The position numbers and the translations under genes were made by a program. DNA of 64,000 nucleotides from Candidatus Nanopelagicales bacterium (GTDB lineage Bacteria > Actinomycetota > Actinomycetes > S36-B12 > CAIYMF01), in NCBI GenBank assembly GCA_017848795.1, contig JAFIHG010000018.1, forward strand, positions 1 to 64,000, read 5' to 3'. Shown here one piece after another: positions 34,437-43,147 of the stretch (the stretch's first letter is position 1; every line of letters begins with the position of its first letter). The notes under the pieces are model-generated. The model searched no databases. It was not told the origin of the DNA and worked only from the letters and a program-made list of their open reading frames with translations.

Positions 34437-35477
34437 GTGCGTGACTGGATCCTGCACGTGGACCTGGACCAGTTCCTCGCCGCGGTCGAGATCCGCCGGC
34501 GACCGGAGCTGCGTGGCCTGCCGGTCGTGGTCGGGGGCAACGGTGATCCCACCGAGGCGCGCAAGGTCGTCGCGACGGCGTCGTACGAGGCGCGCGCGCA
34601 CGGCGTGCATTCCGGGATGCCGCTGCGGGCCGCGCTGCGCCGCTGTCCGGACGCGGTCTTCCTGCCCAGCGATCCGCCGGCGTACGACGCCGCCTCGGCC
34701 GAGGTGATGGCCGCGCTGCGCGAGCTTCCTGTCGTGCTCGAGGTCGCCGGCTGGGACGAGGCGTACCTGGGCGTACGTACCGACGACCCGCAGGCGCTGG
34801 CCCGCCGGGTGCGGGCGACGGTGCTCGAGCGGACCGGGCTGTCGTGCGCGGTCGGCATCGGGGAGACCAAGCCGCAGGCCAAGCTCGCGGCACAGGCAGT
34901 GAAACCGGGCGGCATCGGATGCCTGACGTACGCGACCTGGCCCGAGACGATGCACGCCAAGCCGGTCGACGCCCTCGTCGGCGTCGGCGCCCGGACCGCG
35001 GCGCGGCTCGCGGAGCGCGGGATCCGTACCGTCGGCGAGCTCGCGGCCTCCGATCACCGGGAACTCGCGGCGGTGTTCGGACCGACGACCGGACCGTGGC
35101 TGGTGCTGCTCGCGCGTGGTGGCGGTGACCGTACCGTCGCCTCCGAGCCGTGGCAGGCGCGCTCGCGCAGCCGCGAGACCACCTACCCGCAGGACCTGGT
35201 CGACCGGGACGAGCTCGCGGCGGCGGTGGCGGTGCTCGCCGAGCAGGTCGCGCGGGACGTCGCGGCGGACGGCCGGAAGGTCGTGCGCGTCGGGGTCAAG
35301 GTGCGCAGCTCGAGCTTCCGCACCCGTACCAAGGCCATGAAGGTGCAACCGACCCGGGATGCGGCCCTGATCCGCGGCGCGGCGCTCGAGGTGCTCGGCC
35401 GCTTCGAGATCGACCGCCCGGTGCGGCTGCTGGGCGTACGCGCCGAGTTCGCTCCCGGCAACGACGTCACTGTGTAG
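34437..35477 (+). CDS. dinB: DNA polymerase IV, Y family (DinB/DinP type)
   Basis: A 346-residue Y-family translesion polymerase. Catalytic carboxylates are present in HVDLDQFLAAVE (around residues 7-18) and WDEAY (around 105-109); the palm, fingers and little-finger (RSRETTYPQDL, about 245 on) regions are in order. It copies past DNA lesions. The start is the GTG at 34437 just before RDWILHVDL; another GTG 18 bases upstream is possible. It is convergent with dnaE2, with a hairpin between, so it is not in the mutasome operon. It lacks an evident beta-clamp-binding C-terminal extension. Confidence 0.9.
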   Translation: MRDWILHVDLDQFLAAVEIRRRPELRGLPVVVGGNGDPTEARKVVATASYEARAHGVHSGMPLRAALRRCPDAVFLPSDPPAYDAASAEVMAALRELPVVLEVAGWDEAYLGVRTDDPQALARRVRATVLERTGLSCAVGIGETKPQAKLAAQAVKPGGIGCLTYATWPETMHAKPVDALVGVGARTAARLAERGIRTVGELAASDHRELAAVFGPTTGPWLVLLARGGGDRTVASEPWQARSRSRETTYPQDLVDRDELAAAVAVLAEQVARDVAADGRKVVRVGVKVRSSSFRTRTKAMKVQPTRDAALIRGAALEVLGRFEIDRPVRLLGVRAEFAPGNDVTV

Positions 35478-35499
35478 CGGGTCGTTCTCGCGTGGGATC

Positions 35500-35518
35500 G
35501 GGGCGGGTTCTCCGCCCC
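35500..35518. terminator. Short GC hairpin between dinB and dnaE2
   Basis: GGGGCGG (35500-35506) pairs with CCGCCCC (35512-35518) around a five-base loop in the 66-base gap between the convergent dinB and dnaE2 stops. No U-tract. A probable shared terminator. Confidence 0.5.
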
Positions 35519-35543
35519 CAGGACAGTGACGTCGTAAGGTCGG

Positions 35544-38500
35544 TCAGCGGAAGTCGCGGGACCGGGCAGCGACCGGCATGGGCAGTGGCTCGAGGCGGTC
35601 GGCGAGCAGGTTGACCACGCCTTCCGGGCTGCGCTCGAGGCGACCGCGGACCAGCAGCGCTGCGGCGGTACGCGCGACCCGCCGGTAGCGCGCCCACAAG
35701 CCTTGGGAGCACACGATGTTCGCCATCCCGGTCTCGTCCTCCAGGTTCAAGAAGGTGACCCCGCCCGCGGTCGCGGGGCGCTGCCGATGGGTGACGATGC
35801 CGCCGACCCAGACGCGCCGGTCCGGCTCGGCCGTCCGGAGGGCGTCCGTCGAGAGGATGCCCCGCGCGGTGAGCTGCCCACGCAGCAGCTCGGTCGGGTA
35901 CCCGTCCGTCGTGATGCCCGTCGCCCACAGGTCCGCCACGGTCCGCTCCACCGCGGTCATCCCCGGCAGGGTCGGCGCGCGTACGCCGGTCGCGGTGCCC
36001 GGAAGTCGCGCGCCGTGGGCTCCGGCGAGCGCTCCGGCCGCCCACAGCGCCTCTCGACGGGAGAGCCCGAAGCACCCGAAAGCCCCTGCCGTCGCGAGGG
36101 CTTCGGCCTGCGGGGCGGTGAGGGGTACGCGCTCGGCGAGGTCGGCGAGGTCCGCGTACGGCCGCTCGGCCCGTACGGCGGCGATCTGCTCGGCCAGCCC
36201 GCTGCCGATGTGCCGCACGCTGTCGAGCCCCAACCGCAACGCCGGTCGTTCCTCCGGAACGGGCTCGAGGGTGGCGCTCGCGGCGGAGGCGTTCACGTCC
36301 GGACCGCGTACGACGACCCCGTGCCGGCGGGCGTCGGCGACCAGCGACTGCGGGGAGTAGAACCCCATCGGCTGCGCGCGCAGCAGCCCGGCGCAGAACG
36401 CGGCCGGGTAGTACCGCTTGAACCAGGCGCTGGAGTAGACGATCTGGGCGAAGCTGATCGCGTGGCTCTCGGGGAAGCCGTAGCTGGCGAACGCGATGAG
36501 CTTGTCGAAGAGGGTACGGGCGACGTCCGGCTCGACGCCCTTGCGGGTCATGCCCTCGTACAACCGCTGCTCGAAGCTCTGCATCCGCGCCACGGAGCGC
36601 TTCGAGCTCATCGCCCGGCGCAGCTCGTCCGCCTCGCCCGGGGTGAAGTCGGCAAGGTCGACTGCCATCTGCATCAACTGCTCCTGGAACAGCGGTACGC
36701 CGAGGGTGCGGGCGAGGGTCTTCTCCAGCAGCGGGTGCGGAGGCAGTGCCGGCTCGCGTCCCGCCCGCCGGCGCAGGTACGGGTGCACCGAGCCGCCCTG
36801 GATGGGCCCGGGCCGGATCAGCGCCACCTCGACGACCAGGTCGTAGAAGCAGCGCGGCTTCATCCGCGGCAGCGTCGCCAGCTGGGCGCGGCTCTCCACC
36901 TGGAACACCCCGACCGCGTCGCCGTCGCAGAGCATGTCGTAGACGCCCGGGTCCTCCGCGGGGATCCGGCCCAGGTCGAGGTCGAGCCCGTGGTGCTCGG
37001 CGACGAGGTCGCGGGTGTGCTGCAGCGCGGTCAGCATCCCCAGGCCCAGCAGGTCGAACTTCACCAGCCCGACGCGGGCGCAGTCGTCCTTGTCCCACTG
37101 CAGCACGCTGCGCCCCGGCATCCGCGCCCACTCGACCGGGCACACCTCGACGACCGGGCGGTCGCAGATCACCATTCCCCCGGAATGGATCCCAAGGTGA
37201 CGGGGGAAGTCGCGCACCTGGTCGGCGAGGGCGAGCACGTCGGGCGGGATGTCGTGATCGGCGGTGTCCTTCAGCGATCCCCACCGCTCGATCGCCTTGG
37301 ACCAGGCGTCCTGCTGGCCGGGGGAGTGGCCGAGCGCGCGCGCCATGTCCCGTACCGCCGACTTCGGCCGGTACGTGATGACGTTGGCGACCTGGGCGGC
37401 GCAGTCCCGGCCGTACCGGTCGTAGACGTGCTGGATCACCTCCTCGCGCCGCTCGGAGGAGATGTCCAGGTCGATGTCGGGATAGCCCTCCTCACGCTCC
37501 GGGGACAGGAACCGTTCGAAGAGCAGGTTGTGCCGCACCGCATCGGCGGTGGTGATGCGCAACGTGTAGCAGACCGCGGAGGTCACTGCGGAGCCGCGCC
37601 CCTGGGCGAGGATCCCGTTGTCGTGACAGAACTTCGCGATCTCCCACACGATCAGGAAGTAGCCCGGGAAACCGAGCTGCTCGATCATGCCGAGCTCCTT
37701 GTCCAGGCGGGCGTACGCCCCCGGCACCCGCTCGGCGTCCCGGCTGCCGTACCGCTCGGCCGCGCCCTGCCACACCAGCTCCCGCAGGTAGCTCGCCTCG
37801 GTGTGAGCCGGCGGTACGGGGAACGGGGGCAGTCCGGGGGCGACCAGCGCGAGGTCGAACGCGCACTCCGCCCCGAGTCGCGCCGCGTTCGCCACCGCAT
37901 CCGGATGGTCCCTGAACCGCAGTGTCATCTCGGCTCCGGAACGCAGGTGCGCCGAGGGCGCAGCGGGTAGCCAGCCGTCCATGTCGTCGAGGGAGCGGCG
38001 CGCGCGTACGGCGGCGAGCGCCGCGGCGAGCCGGGACCGCGCCGGCGTGTCGTAGTGGACTCCGCCGGTCGCGACGAGCGGCAGCCGGGCCTCGGCCGCG
38101 AGGGCGGCGAGCGCGTCGCAGCGCTCGTCGTCGAGCGGGTCGTCGTACCGGGTCAGCTCGACGGCGACGTTGTCGGCGCCGAAGAGCGCGGTGAGCCGGT
38201 CGAGCTCACGTCGCGCGGCGCCCGGGCCCTCGGTGGAAAGGGCATGGGGCACAGTGCCCTTCCGGCATCCGGTGAGCACCAGCCAGTGACCGTCCGCGGT
38301 CGCGGCGAGCCGCTCGAGGTCGTAGACGGGCCGCCCCTTCTCCCCGCCCGTGCGCTGCCCGTCGCTGATCGCGCGGGACAACCGCGCATAGCCGTCGAGG
38401 CCGCGGGCGAGCACCAGCAGGTGCCGTCCGGCCGGGTCGGGGACGCCCTGTTGCGGGCCGGGCAGCCCGAGGCTCAGTTCCGCGCCGTACCCGGTGCGCA

Positions 38501-38846
38501 GCCCGACCGCCCGGGCCGCCTCCGCGAAGCGGACCACGCCGTACAGCCCGTCGTGATCGGTGAGGGCGAGGGTCTCGATCCCGAGCCGCGCCGCCTCCAC
38601 GGCGAGCTCCTCCGGGTGGCTCGCCCCGTCCAGGAAGCTGTAGTTGGAGTGGGCGTGCAGCTCGGCGTACGGCACGACGGCGCCGGCCGGGGCGGCGATG
38701 GGCGGCGCCTCGAACGGTTCGCGCCGCCGGCTCCACGCCGGGCTGTCGTTGCCGTCGCCCCGGGTCGGTGCACGGCGTGGGACCGGCCGTCCGGAGAGCC
38801 GGCTCTCGAGCTCCCGCCACGGCATCGCCGGGTTGTTCCACCCCAT
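35544..38846 (-). CDS. dnaE2: Error-prone DNA polymerase III alpha (DnaE2)
   Basis: A 1100-residue C-family polymerase of the DnaE2 class. It starts with a PHP domain (YAELHAHSNYSFLDGA), continues with the polymerase core (catalytic Asp pair in EGYPDIDLDIS) and ends with a helix-hairpin-helix and OB-fold (RVWVGGIVTHRQRP, VTFLNLEDETGMANIV), without the long tau-binding tail of DnaE1. With ImuA' and ImuB it forms the inducible mutasome. The ATG at 38846 (MGWNNPAMPW) is preferred; the frame extends upstream into a palindromic repeat via a TTG. The repeat separates it from imuB. Confidence 0.95.
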   Translation of the reverse strand: MGWNNPAMPWRELESRLSGRPVPRRAPTRGDGNDSPAWSRRREPFEAPPIAAPAGAVVPYAELHAHSNYSFLDGASHPEELAVEAARLGIETLALTDHDGLYGVVRFAEAARAVGLRTGYGAELSLGLPGPQQGVPDPAGRHLLVLARGLDGYARLSRAISDGQRTGGEKGRPVYDLERLAATADGHWLVLTGCRKGTVPHALSTEGPGAARRELDRLTALFGADNVAVELTRYDDPLDDERCDALAALAAEARLPLVATGGVHYDTPARSRLAAALAAVRARRSLDDMDGWLPAAPSAHLRSGAEMTLRFRDHPDAVANAARLGAECAFDLALVAPGLPPFPVPPAHTEASYLRELVWQGAAERYGSRDAERVPGAYARLDKELGMIEQLGFPGYFLIVWEIAKFCHDNGILAQGRGSAVTSAVCYTLRITTADAVRHNLLFERFLSPEREEGYPDIDLDISSERREEVIQHVYDRYGRDCAAQVANVITYRPKSAVRDMARALGHSPGQQDAWSKAIERWGSLKDTADHDIPPDVLALADQVRDFPRHLGIHSGGMVICDRPVVEVCPVEWARMPGRSVLQWDKDDCARVGLVKFDLLGLGMLTALQHTRDLVAEHHGLDLDLGRIPAEDPGVYDMLCDGDAVGVFQVESRAQLATLPRMKPRCFYDLVVEVALIRPGPIQGGSVHPYLRRRAGREPALPPHPLLEKTLARTLGVPLFQEQLMQMAVDLADFTPGEADELRRAMSSKRSVARMQSFEQRLYEGMTRKGVEPDVARTLFDKLIAFASYGFPESHAISFAQIVYSSAWFKRYYPAAFCAGLLRAQPMGFYSPQSLVADARRHGVVVRGPDVNASAASATLEPVPEERPALRLGLDSVRHIGSGLAEQIAAVRAERPYADLADLAERVPLTAPQAEALATAGAFGCFGLSRREALWAAGALAGAHGARLPGTATGVRAPTLPGMTAVERTVADLWATGITTDGYPTELLRGQLTARGILSTDALRTAEPDRRVWVGGIVTHRQRPATAGGVTFLNLEDETGMANIVCSQGLWARYRRVARTAAALLVRGRLERSPEGVVNLLADRLEPLPMPVAARSRDFR

Positions 38847-38862
38847 CAGCCGCTGCGCCTTC

Positions 38863-38995
38863 CTTCCCAAAGGGGCGATCTAGGCAGTTGAACTGCGCAA
38901 TCAGACCCGAACCAGTGATCTTGCCTGCGGTGCTCTTGATCGTCGTTTCGGGTCGTATCGCGTAGTTGAGCTGCCGTGATCGCCCCTTTGGGAAG
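38863..38995. repeat. 133-bp imperfect palindrome between imuB and dnaE2
   Basis: Arms of about 48 bases pair: the left begins CTTCCCAAAGGGGCGATC (38863-38880) and the right ends GATCGCCCCTTTGGGAAG (38978-38995), the outer 18 being perfect. Loop of about 35 bases. A related half-copy lies between lysC and asd at 46865. It resembles a small non-coding palindromic or MITE-type element; no transposase. Confidence 0.85.
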
Positions 38996-39012
38996 AAATG
39001 GGGAGTTGGGCA

Positions 39013-40647
39013 TCAGTCGTAGGCTCCTTCGAGGGACCAGCCGACGGGGGAACTCACCAGCAGCAGCGCCCGGGTCGCCTCCTCGGGCGTGGTCGACCGG
39101 GTGGGCTCCGGAGTACGGCTACGCGTCTGGCCCGCGTCGCGCACCAGGACCTGCAGCCGGGCGCAGCGGCCGCCCGCGCCCGCTGCGGCGGTGTCCCACC
39201 AGCGGGTGTCGACCGGCCACGGACCCGCCCACCCGGTGATCCACAGGTCCCGACCGTCCAGCCCGACGACCGCGGGCTCGCCGCTGAGCAGGGCGCGCTC
39301 GCTCACGGTCACCGGTTCCCCGGCGAGGTCGCGTACGCTCACCGGCCGCGGCGGGTCCAGGACCACCGACGGGTGCGGGGCGGGCAGCCGCCCGGGCCAC
39401 GGCGGCTGCGCCGGCAGCGCCGCGGTCCGCTCGTCCTGCCAGGGCACCAGCCGCACGCGCTCCCGCGGCCCGCGTCCGCCGCCGAGCACGGGCACCAGTA
39501 CGGCCTCCGGCCCGAGCATTCCCTGCACCCGGGCCAGTCCGCGTCCCGCCCGCTCGCCGTGCTCGTCCCAGCCGCCCCACAGCGTGAGCTGGGCCCCGGC
39601 GTGGGGGACGACCTCCTCCGCGGTCAGCCGCAGCAGGACGACTCCCGCGCTGGGCCGCGTCGCGCTGCGGCCGGACAGCCAGCCGTCGAGCTGCCAGCGG
39701 GCCCGGTCGGCGATGGCGGCGGTGGAGAGCGTGCCGTCGCACCGCCAGGTACGGGCGTGCTCCTCGCCGTTCTCGGTGCGTGCCAGCACCGTGAGCCGGG
39801 TGCAGGCCAGGCCGTGCCCCGCCAGACGGTCGCCGAGGCTCTCCGCCAGCGCGCGGGTCGCGAACGCCGCGGCCTCCACCTGCGCCGCCGGCGGGTCGAG
39901 GGCCAGGTCGACCGCGAGGTCGACGGGCACCGCGCGACCGGTCACCGGTACCGGGTCGAGCCCGCGCGCCAGGCGGTGCGCGAGCGTCCCGTCGGCGGCG
40001 AACCGGGAGGCGACGTCGGCCGCCGGCAGTGCGACGAGGTCGCCGAGGGTGCGGACCCCCAACCGTCGCAGCAGGTCGACGAGGGCCTCCCGACCGGTGC
40101 CGGCGCCCGCGACGCCGGGCCCGGTGAGCAGCGAGACGTCCTGCGGGGCAAGGAAGTCTGCGCTGTGCCCGGCCGGTACGACACGGCAGTCGCGGGCCGC
40201 GACGAGGGCGGTGAACAACCCGTCGGCGATCCCGACGCGGACGCCTGCGAGCCCGCGCAGCCGGGCGGCGACCTCGCTGCCGAGCAGCTCGAGGACCGGT
40301 TCGTCGCCCCCGAAGTACCGGGCCGGCCCGCGGGCCCGCAGCGCCAGGATCCCCGGCTCGACCACCGCCACCCCGGGCGCCAGCGCCTCCACCGCGGCGA
40401 CCACCGGCTCGAACTCGCGGGCGTCGCGGTCCGGGTCGTGGCCGATCACGACGAGCTCGGGGCAACGCGCCTGGGCCTCGCGGCGGCGATGACCGGGGCG
40501 TACGCCCTCGGCCCGCCCGGCGGTGGACACCGCGAGCGCCCGCCCGGCGTGGAACACCGCGGCCGGGACGTCCGGCGGGTAACCGGCAGCAGCGATCGGC
40601 CAGTCCGGGCAACGGACAACGACGGTACGGACAGCAGGCTCGGCCAT
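39013..40647 (-). CDS. imuB: ImuB, catalytically inactive Y-family polymerase-like adaptor
   Basis: A 544-residue Y-family homologue. The catalytic positions are lost: the first carboxylate motif is RCPDWPIAA instead of xxDMDxFF, and the SxDE motif is VVEPGIL. That is characteristic of ImuB, which tethers DnaE2 to the beta clamp during mutagenic repair. Palm and fingers span about 8-230, the little finger about 235-340, and the C-terminal part is ImuB-specific. It starts three bases after the imuA' stop and lies ahead of dnaE2, the standard actinobacterial mutasome order. Confidence 0.93.
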   Translation of the reverse strand: MAEPAVRTVVVRCPDWPIAAAGYPPDVPAAVFHAGRALAVSTAGRAEGVRPGHRRREAQARCPELVVIGHDPDRDAREFEPVVAAVEALAPGVAVVEPGILALRARGPARYFGGDEPVLELLGSEVAARLRGLAGVRVGIADGLFTALVAARDCRVVPAGHSADFLAPQDVSLLTGPGVAGAGTGREALVDLLRRLGVRTLGDLVALPAADVASRFAADGTLAHRLARGLDPVPVTGRAVPVDLAVDLALDPPAAQVEAAAFATRALAESLGDRLAGHGLACTRLTVLARTENGEEHARTWRCDGTLSTAAIADRARWQLDGWLSGRSATRPSAGVVLLRLTAEEVVPHAGAQLTLWGGWDEHGERAGRGLARVQGMLGPEAVLVPVLGGGRGPRERVRLVPWQDERTAALPAQPPWPGRLPAPHPSVVLDPPRPVSVRDLAGEPVTVSERALLSGEPAVVGLDGRDLWITGWAGPWPVDTRWWDTAAAGAGGRCARLQVLVRDAGQTRSRTPEPTRSTTPEEATRALLLVSSPVGWSLEGAYD

Positions 40648-40650
40648 GGC

Positions 40651-41376
40651 TCACGCCGCCGCCCCGCGCCCGGGTCGCCCAGGCGCACCCGCTCCCGCTG
40701 GCGGCGGCGCTGCCGGGTCGGTCAGGTGCAGCACCGTCCGGCGCGGTCGAGCGGCACCGCCCCGGCCGCGCGACTCCACCTCCAGCCGGCAGCCGCGCAG
40801 CCGTCCGCGGCCGTTGCCGAGCCCTTCCCACCCGGTGCGTACGACCCGCAGCCCGACCTCGGCACCGGGCCAGTCGCCTCGTACGACGAGGACTGCGCCG
40901 CGTTCGCGGGCCCGGGCCGCGAGCCGCCGCGGCACCGCTGCCGGAGGTGCGGCGGGTGGGGCCAGGACGACGACGTCGAGGGCGTCGATCAGCGCGGCGA
41001 CGACCGTCGGCCAGTCCGGCCCGGGTTCCGGCACCAGCGCGAGCCGCGTCAGGTCGATCCCCGCGTCGGCGGCGGCGAGTAGCCCCGCGTCGGGCAGCCC
41101 GACGAGGGCGCACCAGGCGCCCGCGGCCGAGGCCGGCCCCACCAGCGCGAACAGCAGCGCCGTCGAGTCGTGCACCGCGTGCACTGCCCCGCGCCGCAGC
41201 CCACCGGCGGGCAGCAGCCCGGCGAGCTCGGGGCGGACGGGCAGGAGCGGCTCCCGGTCCCCCGGCAGGTGCGCGCCGAGCCCGGAAGAGGGCAGGATGG
41301 TCCCCCCGGTCGCCGCGGCGGCACGCAGCCGGGAGAGCGTCTCCTTCGGGAGCAGCGAGGCGGCGGATGCGGACAC
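40651..41376 (-). CDS. imuA': ImuA'-type RecA-like mutasome protein
   Basis: A 241-residue divergent RecA-fold protein. LLPAGGLRRGAVHAV (around residues 47-61) corresponds to the ImuA' N-terminal region, and ALVGLPDAGLLAAADAGIDL and LRGCRLEVESRGRG follow the family pattern; the Walker A lysine is absent. It is the first gene of the imuA'-imuB-dnaE2 operon. The GTG at 41376 is chosen because a promoter (TTGTCA, 17 bases, GATACT) ends six bases before it, implying a leaderless mRNA; GTG at 41394 would lie upstream of that start site. The C-terminal tail is Pro/Ala/Gly-rich. Confidence 0.85.
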   Translation of the reverse strand: MSASAASLLPKETLSRLRAAAATGGTILPSSGLGAHLPGDREPLLPVRPELAGLLPAGGLRRGAVHAVHDSTALLFALVGPASAAGAWCALVGLPDAGLLAAADAGIDLTRLALVPEPGPDWPTVVAALIDALDVVVLAPPAAPPAAVPRRLAARARERGAVLVVRGDWPGAEVGLRVVRTGWEGLGNGRGRLRGCRLEVESRGRGGAARPRRTVLHLTDPAAPPPAGAGAPGRPGRGAAA

Positions 41377-41382
41377 CTGTCC

Positions 41383-41411
41383 AGTATCAGACACTCGTCC
41401 GATTCTGACAA
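41383..41411 (-). promoter_or_regulatory. Putative promoter of the imuA'-imuB-dnaE2 operon
   Basis: On the minus strand TTGTCA (41411-41406) and GATACT (41388-41383) are separated by 17 bases, and a GTG follows six bases after the -10. The TTGTCAG core resembles the PafBC-controlled DNA-damage promoter element TTGTCRGTG, but the remainder of that element is not matched. No GAACNNNNGTTC LexA box is visible nearby. Confidence 0.5.
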
Positions 41412-41476
41412 CACCGCGTTCCACCCTGTCCAGGGCCGCGGGCGCAGCGCGCACGGCACCTGCCAGAGTGCCTCCC

Positions 41477-43147
41477 GTGGAGACGACCGAGCCGCTGCTG
41501 GAGCAGGTACGGCAGGCCGCGCTGCGGCTGGCCGGGGTCACCGGCGAGGTGACGCTGCTCGGCGGCGAGTACGACCTGAACGCCCGGGTCGGCGAGCACC
41601 ACCTGGTCAAGCTCCCGCAGCCGGGCGTCGATCCGGGCGGTCTCGCGCTGCAGGACGCCGTACTGCGCCACCTCGCGGACTCGCCCGTCGCGTCGTACGT
41701 CCCGCGGCTGGTCGCCTCCTCCCTCGACGACCCGGACCCGACGCAGCCGCCCGCCCGGGTGCTGTCCTGGATGCCCGGGCGGCTGTGGCGGGACCTGCCG
41801 CGTCCCACCCCCGAGCAGCTGCGCCAGCTCGGCCGCATCGTCGCCGCGGTCGACGCTCAGCTCGCCGGATTCACCCATCCGGGCGCCGAGCGCGACCTGG
41901 ACTGGAACCTGCTCACCGCACCCGACCTGCTCGACCGGCTGCCGACGCTCACCGACCCCGAGCGCCGCGAGACGGTCGAGGCGGTGCTGCGCCGCCATGC
42001 CGGCCAGCTCGCCCCCCGGCTGGCGCGGCTTCCCCGGCAGGTGATCCACAACGATGCCAACGACTACAACGTCATCGTCGCCGCGGACGGCGCGGTGCGC
42101 GGGCTGGTCGACTTCGGCGACGTGGCGAGCGCACCGCGGATCTGCGGGCTCGCGATCGCCTGCGCCTACGCGACTTTCAGCCAACGACACCCCGTCCGCG
42201 ACGTCGCCCCGCTCGTCGGCGGCTACCACGAGGTGAGCCCGCTCGCCCCCGAGGAGCTCGAGCTGCTGCTCGACCTGATGCGCAGCCGGCTGGCGACGAG
42301 CGTGCTGATGGCCGCCTGGGGGGTGCGCGAGCAGCCCGACAACGCGCACCTGCTCACCAGCCACGACGACGCGTGGCGGGTGCTCCCGCGGCTGGTGGCC
42401 GAGGACGACGTGCTCGCGCTGTGCCGGTTCCGGGCGGCCTGCGGTTACGAACCGCACCCATCGGCCCGCGACGTACGGCGGTGGCTGGAAACCGCCCCCG
42501 TGGCACCGGTTCTCTCCGCGCCGCTCGCCGAGCTCCCGCGGGTCGTGCTGGACTGGAGCGCGGGCAACCCGGACGCGCCCGCCGGCGCCGACGACGTACG
42601 CGCCGCGATGGCACAGGCCGGTGCCGCGGTCGCGATCGGCCGGTACGGCGAGGACCGCGCGATCTACCGCGGCGCCGCGTTCACGGACCCCGACGGCGGC
42701 CCGCCGCGGACCGTACATCTCGGCGTCGACCTTTTCGCGCCGGCGGGGACACCGGTGCGCGCACCCCTCGACGGGGTGATCCACGCGTTCCACGACAACG
42801 CTGCGCCGTTCGACTACGGCCCGGTGATCGTGCTCGCGCACCGCACGCCGGACGGCACCCCGTACTACACGCTGTACGGGCACCTGTCCCGAGAATCATT
42901 GCAGGGCAAGCGGATCGGCGATCGGGTACGGGCCGGGGAGCAGCTCGGCGCCATGGGGGAGCAGCACGAGAACGGTGGCTGGGCGCCGCACCTGCACTTC
43001 CAGATCCTCCTCGACCTGGTCGGCAGGGGGACCGACGTGCCGGGCGTCGCCGGCGTCGACGAGCTCGCGGTGTGGCGCTCGCTGTCGCCGGACCCGAACC
43101 TGGTGCTGCGGGCCCCGGAGCGTCTGGACGCGGAGCCGGCGGGATGA
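41477..43147 (+). CDS. Phosphotransferase (APH) - M23 peptidase fusion protein
   Basis: A 556-residue two-domain protein. Residues about 1-330 form an aminoglycoside-phosphotransferase-like kinase: VIHNDANDYNVIV is the catalytic HxDxxxxN loop and VDFGDVASAP the metal-binding DFG-like motif. Residues about 370-540 form an M23/LytM-like domain with metal ligands in HLGVDLFAPAG and HLHFQI. The same two domains precede a class III aminotransferase in large bacterial proteins related to hydroxylysine/phosphoethanolamine metabolism; here the aminotransferase is missing. It overlaps the GH13 gene by ATGA. The start is the GTG at 41477. Confidence 0.82.
   Translation: METTEPLLEQVRQAALRLAGVTGEVTLLGGEYDLNARVGEHHLVKLPQPGVDPGGLALQDAVLRHLADSPVASYVPRLVASSLDDPDPTQPPARVLSWMPGRLWRDLPRPTPEQLRQLGRIVAAVDAQLAGFTHPGAERDLDWNLLTAPDLLDRLPTLTDPERRETVEAVLRRHAGQLAPRLARLPRQVIHNDANDYNVIVAADGAVRGLVDFGDVASAPRICGLAIACAYATFSQRHPVRDVAPLVGGYHEVSPLAPEELELLLDLMRSRLATSVLMAAWGVREQPDNAHLLTSHDDAWRVLPRLVAEDDVLALCRFRAACGYEPHPSARDVRRWLETAPVAPVLSAPLAELPRVVLDWSAGNPDAPAGADDVRAAMAQAGAAVAIGRYGEDRAIYRGAAFTDPDGGPPRTVHLGVDLFAPAGTPVRAPLDGVIHAFHDNAAPFDYGPVIVLAHRTPDGTPYYTLYGHLSRESLQGKRIGDRVRAGEQLGAMGEQHENGGWAPHLHFQILLDLVGRGTDVPGVAGVDELAVWRSLSPDPNLVLRAPERLDAEPAG

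Noticed and set aside
35703-37970. A 755-codon plus-strand frame antisense to dnaE2
   Set aside because: The dnaE2 frame on the minus strand has all family motifs; the plus frame has no recognisable domain.
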